This document shows positions 62,201 to 64,000 of a stretch of 64,000 bases of DNA, piece after piece. A program made the position numbers and the translations under genes. This stretch comes from Algiphilus sp. (GTDB lineage Bacteria; Pseudomonadota; Gammaproteobacteria; Nevskiales; Nevskiaceae): positions 1 through 64,000 of the forward strand of contig NZ_JAGLEJ010000030.1 of NCBI RefSeq assembly GCF_023145115.1, written 5' to 3'. The notes under the pieces were generated by a model. That model searched no databases. It was not told where the DNA came from and worked only from the letters and a program-made list of their open reading frames with translations. Every line of letters begins with the position of its first letter. The first letter of the stretch is position 1.

Positions 62201-64000
62201 CTAGAACCAGAACTCCAGCCCCGCCATTATCCGCCGGCCGTGGCCCAGCGCGGCGATGGGGTCGCCGCGCAGCGCGGTCCGGTTGGCGTCGAAGCGGTAG
62301 TCCTCGTCGGTCAGGTTGCTGCCGTTGCAGAACAGGCCGAGCGCCCGGTACTGCCAGCGCAGCGACAGGTTGAGCAGCGTGTAGGCCGGAATCCGGTTCT
62401 CGGGCAGATTGTCCGCCTGCGCCGGCGTCGACCCCACGCGCTGCACCTCGGGGCGGATCAGCAGGCTGTCGATCGGCGACCATTCCAGCGCCAGGGTGAC
62501 CGAATACTCCGGGGCCTTGGGCAGCGGCTTGCCGCTGAAGTCGCCCCGGCTGCTGACGAAGTCGACGAACTCGCCATCGGTGACGCCGACCCCGCCGACA
62601 AAGCGCAGCTGCCGGAACGGCCGGGTGCTCAGCTCCAGCTCGCCGCCCCGGATGCGCGACCGGCCGGCGTTGCCGATGACCTGGCAGAGCAGGTCGCCGA
62701 GCTGCACCTGCATGTCGTCCCAGTCGGTGTGGAACAGGTTGAGCGCGTAGCGCGTGCGCCAGACGTCGAGCCGGCCCTTCAGCGACACCTCGACGTTCCG
62801 GGTGCGCTCCGCGTCGAAGCGGTAGCGCTCGCCGCAGCCGAAGTTGTAGCCGTCGCCGCCGGGTCGGTAGCCCTCGGTATAGGCCGCCCCCAGATAGTTG
62901 CCCGCGAACAGCTCGTAGCTGGCCGCGACCTTGGGCAGCACGGCCGAGAAGCTGCGGCCGACACGGGTCTCGCCGTCCCGGGCGAGCACGCCCAGAGTCT
63001 TCAGCAATGCCACGGCCCCCTGGGCGCCGGGCCTGTCGCCGGAGATCGTGCTGACCGTTCTGCGGCTGTTCTTTTCGTGATCGAGGCGCAGGCCCGCGGT
63101 GAGGGTCAGGCGCTGGCTGGCGTCCCAGTCCACTTCGCCGAACAGGGCCCGGTTCTCGATGCGTGCGGGTGCGCTGCCGTCGACGAGGACGTTGCCCCGC
63201 AGCAGCAGGTTGCAGAGTGCTTCTCCCGGGCACACGCCGGCAGCGTCGACCAGCGCCGACAGGGCGGTCGATCCCTCGGATTCCTCGCCGTCGAGCCCGC
63301 GGTAGTAGAACAGCCCCAGCGTGCCGCGCCACGCCTCCCCGGTGAAGCTGGCGCGCAGCTCCTGCGAGAACGCGTGCGAATCGGCCACCTGGGCGATGAA
63401 ACCGTCGGCGCGCGCGGTGTAGTCGACGTCCAGATGCAGCAGCGTCCTCGAGTCGGCCCAGGCGCTGATTGCGCTCAGCTCCCATTCGTCCCCGAGGCGC
63501 AGGCGCTGATCGAGCGAATAGAGCCGCGCTTCGTTGTCGATCCCGCTGGGCTCGTCGGCGGTGGCTTCGCGATCCGCCTCGCGCGCCTGTTCCACGTAGC
63601 GGTTGCCGGTCTCGCGGCGGATGTCGCCGGCGCCGAGCACGATGCGATACGGGCCATCCGGGCCGAAGGGCGTGAGCTTGGCGCGCAGGCGCGTGCCATG
63701 GTTGCGGTTGCGTGCCCAGTCTTCCTCGTCGCGCGTGACGTTGTCGATGTCGCCGTCGGTGGTGCGGTGGTCGGTGACCAGGCGGACCGCGAGGCGGTCC
63801 GGCCACAGCGTGGCGCCGAAGGCGGCCGCGGCCTGCCAGGCGTCGTTGTTGCCGATGCCGACGCGGCCGCGCAGCTCCGGCGCGAAGCGGTCGCGGACCT
63901 CGGGCTCGACGGTATTGATGACCACCGCGCCGGCCATCGCGTTGCGCCCCTGGCTGGTGGATTGCGGCCCGCGGAAGATCTCGACCTGATCGATGTCGAA
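62201..64000 (-). CDS. TonB-dependent outer-membrane receptor (N-terminus off window)
   Basis: The visible 599 residues start inside the plug domain (FDIDQVEIFRGPQSTSQGRN, then AMAGAVVINTVEP) and run through the 22-strand barrel to the C-terminal aromatic end (GRRIMAGLEFWF). Signal peptide and TonB box lie beyond the window. The pattern is that of siderophore-type receptors. It is the first gene of the iron-uptake-like operon with the PNPOx-fold and PepSY genes. Confidence 0.9.
   Translation of the reverse strand, partial: FDIDQVEIFRGPQSTSQGRNAMAGAVVINTVEPEVRDRFAPELRGRVGIGNNDAWQAAAAFGATLWPDRLAVRLVTDHRTTDGDIDNVTRDEEDWARNRNHGTRLRAKLTPFGPDGPYRIVLGAGDIRRETGNRYVEQAREADREATADEPSGIDNEARLYSLDQRLRLGDEWELSAISAWADSRTLLHLDVDYTARADGFIAQVADSHAFSQELRASFTGEAWRGTLGLFYYRGLDGEESEGSTALSALVDAAGVCPGEALCNLLLRGNVLVDGSAPARIENRALFGEVDWDASQRLTLTAGLRLDHEKNSRRTVSTISGDRPGAQGAVALLKTLGVLARDGETRVGRSFSAVLPKVAASYELFAGNYLGAAYTEGYRPGGDGYNFGCGERYRFDAERTRNVEVSLKGRLDVWRTRYALNLFHTDWDDMQVQLGDLLCQVIGNAGRSRIRGGELELSTRPFRQLRFVGGVGVTDGEFVDFVSSRGDFSGKPLPKAPEYSVTLALEWSPIDSLLIRPEVQRVGSTPAQADNLPENRIPAYTLLNLSLRWQYRALGLFCNGSNLTDEDYRFDANRTALRGDPIAALGHGRRIMAGLEFWF

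Noticed and set aside
1..64000. CRISPR array or rRNA operon
   Set aside because: No regularly spaced direct repeats of CRISPR type and no rRNA-like sequence was seen.

Overview
The window is high-GC proteobacterial DNA. Its housekeeping block (lysM, dprA, smg, topA, tsaC, hemF facing def, fmt, rsmB) and its accessory genes (RND pumps, a TonB receptor, a nickel superoxide dismutase, ergothioneine genes, a DUF1329 protein) suggest a gammaproteobacterium near the Xanthomonadales/Nevskiales. That placement is an inference from gene order and content; no rRNA gene is present.

Positions 1 to about 11,917 are one end of an integrated, visibly less GC-rich genomic island. It holds two IS481-type transposase remnants, a pair of small unknown genes, a zeta-toxin-like kinase behind a tiny overlapping ORF, a degenerate ATPase-like gene, a 5'-truncated phosphoesterase, an unknown gene with a Tat-like N-terminus, and a 1,913-residue protein carrying at least two tyrosine-recombinase catalytic signatures in tandem. 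The island ends in the 3' half of a tRNA-Arg(CCG) gene, beginning at the anticodon loop, followed by what looks like the original tRNA terminator. The giant protein is therefore the likely island integrase.

From 11.9 to 37.4 kb is chromosomal accessory content: a fused parallel beta-helix/diheme cytochrome c lipoprotein, a PHP-domain lipoprotein and a DUF1631 protein; then a TetR-controlled tripartite RND efflux operon; an ergothioneine locus (egtB-egtD with a divergent class V aminotransferase-fold gene); a second tripartite RND operon followed by a MerR regulator, a DUF2946-like secreted protein and an outer-membrane protein; and a TerC protein. A 0.7-kb inverted-repeat element with compensating hairpins lies at 37.5-38.2 kb.

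From 38.3 to 58.7 kb, a translationally coupled sulfotransferase/glycosyltransferase/deacetylase operon precedes a DUF1329 gene and the chain topA-tsaC-hemF-oxyR. The usual lysM-dprA-smg-topA order is broken by a 5-kb insertion (LuxR-type regulator, lipoprotein, EF-hand protein) that contains two copies of a dispersed repeat of about 190 bp. def-fmt-rsmB runs divergently from lysM.

From 58.8 kb to the end are a nickel superoxide dismutase operon (small His-rich membrane protein, sodN, sodX) and, on the opposite strand, an iron-uptake-like operon: TonB-dependent receptor (running off the window), PNPOx-fold protein, PepSY membrane protein and a small membrane protein.
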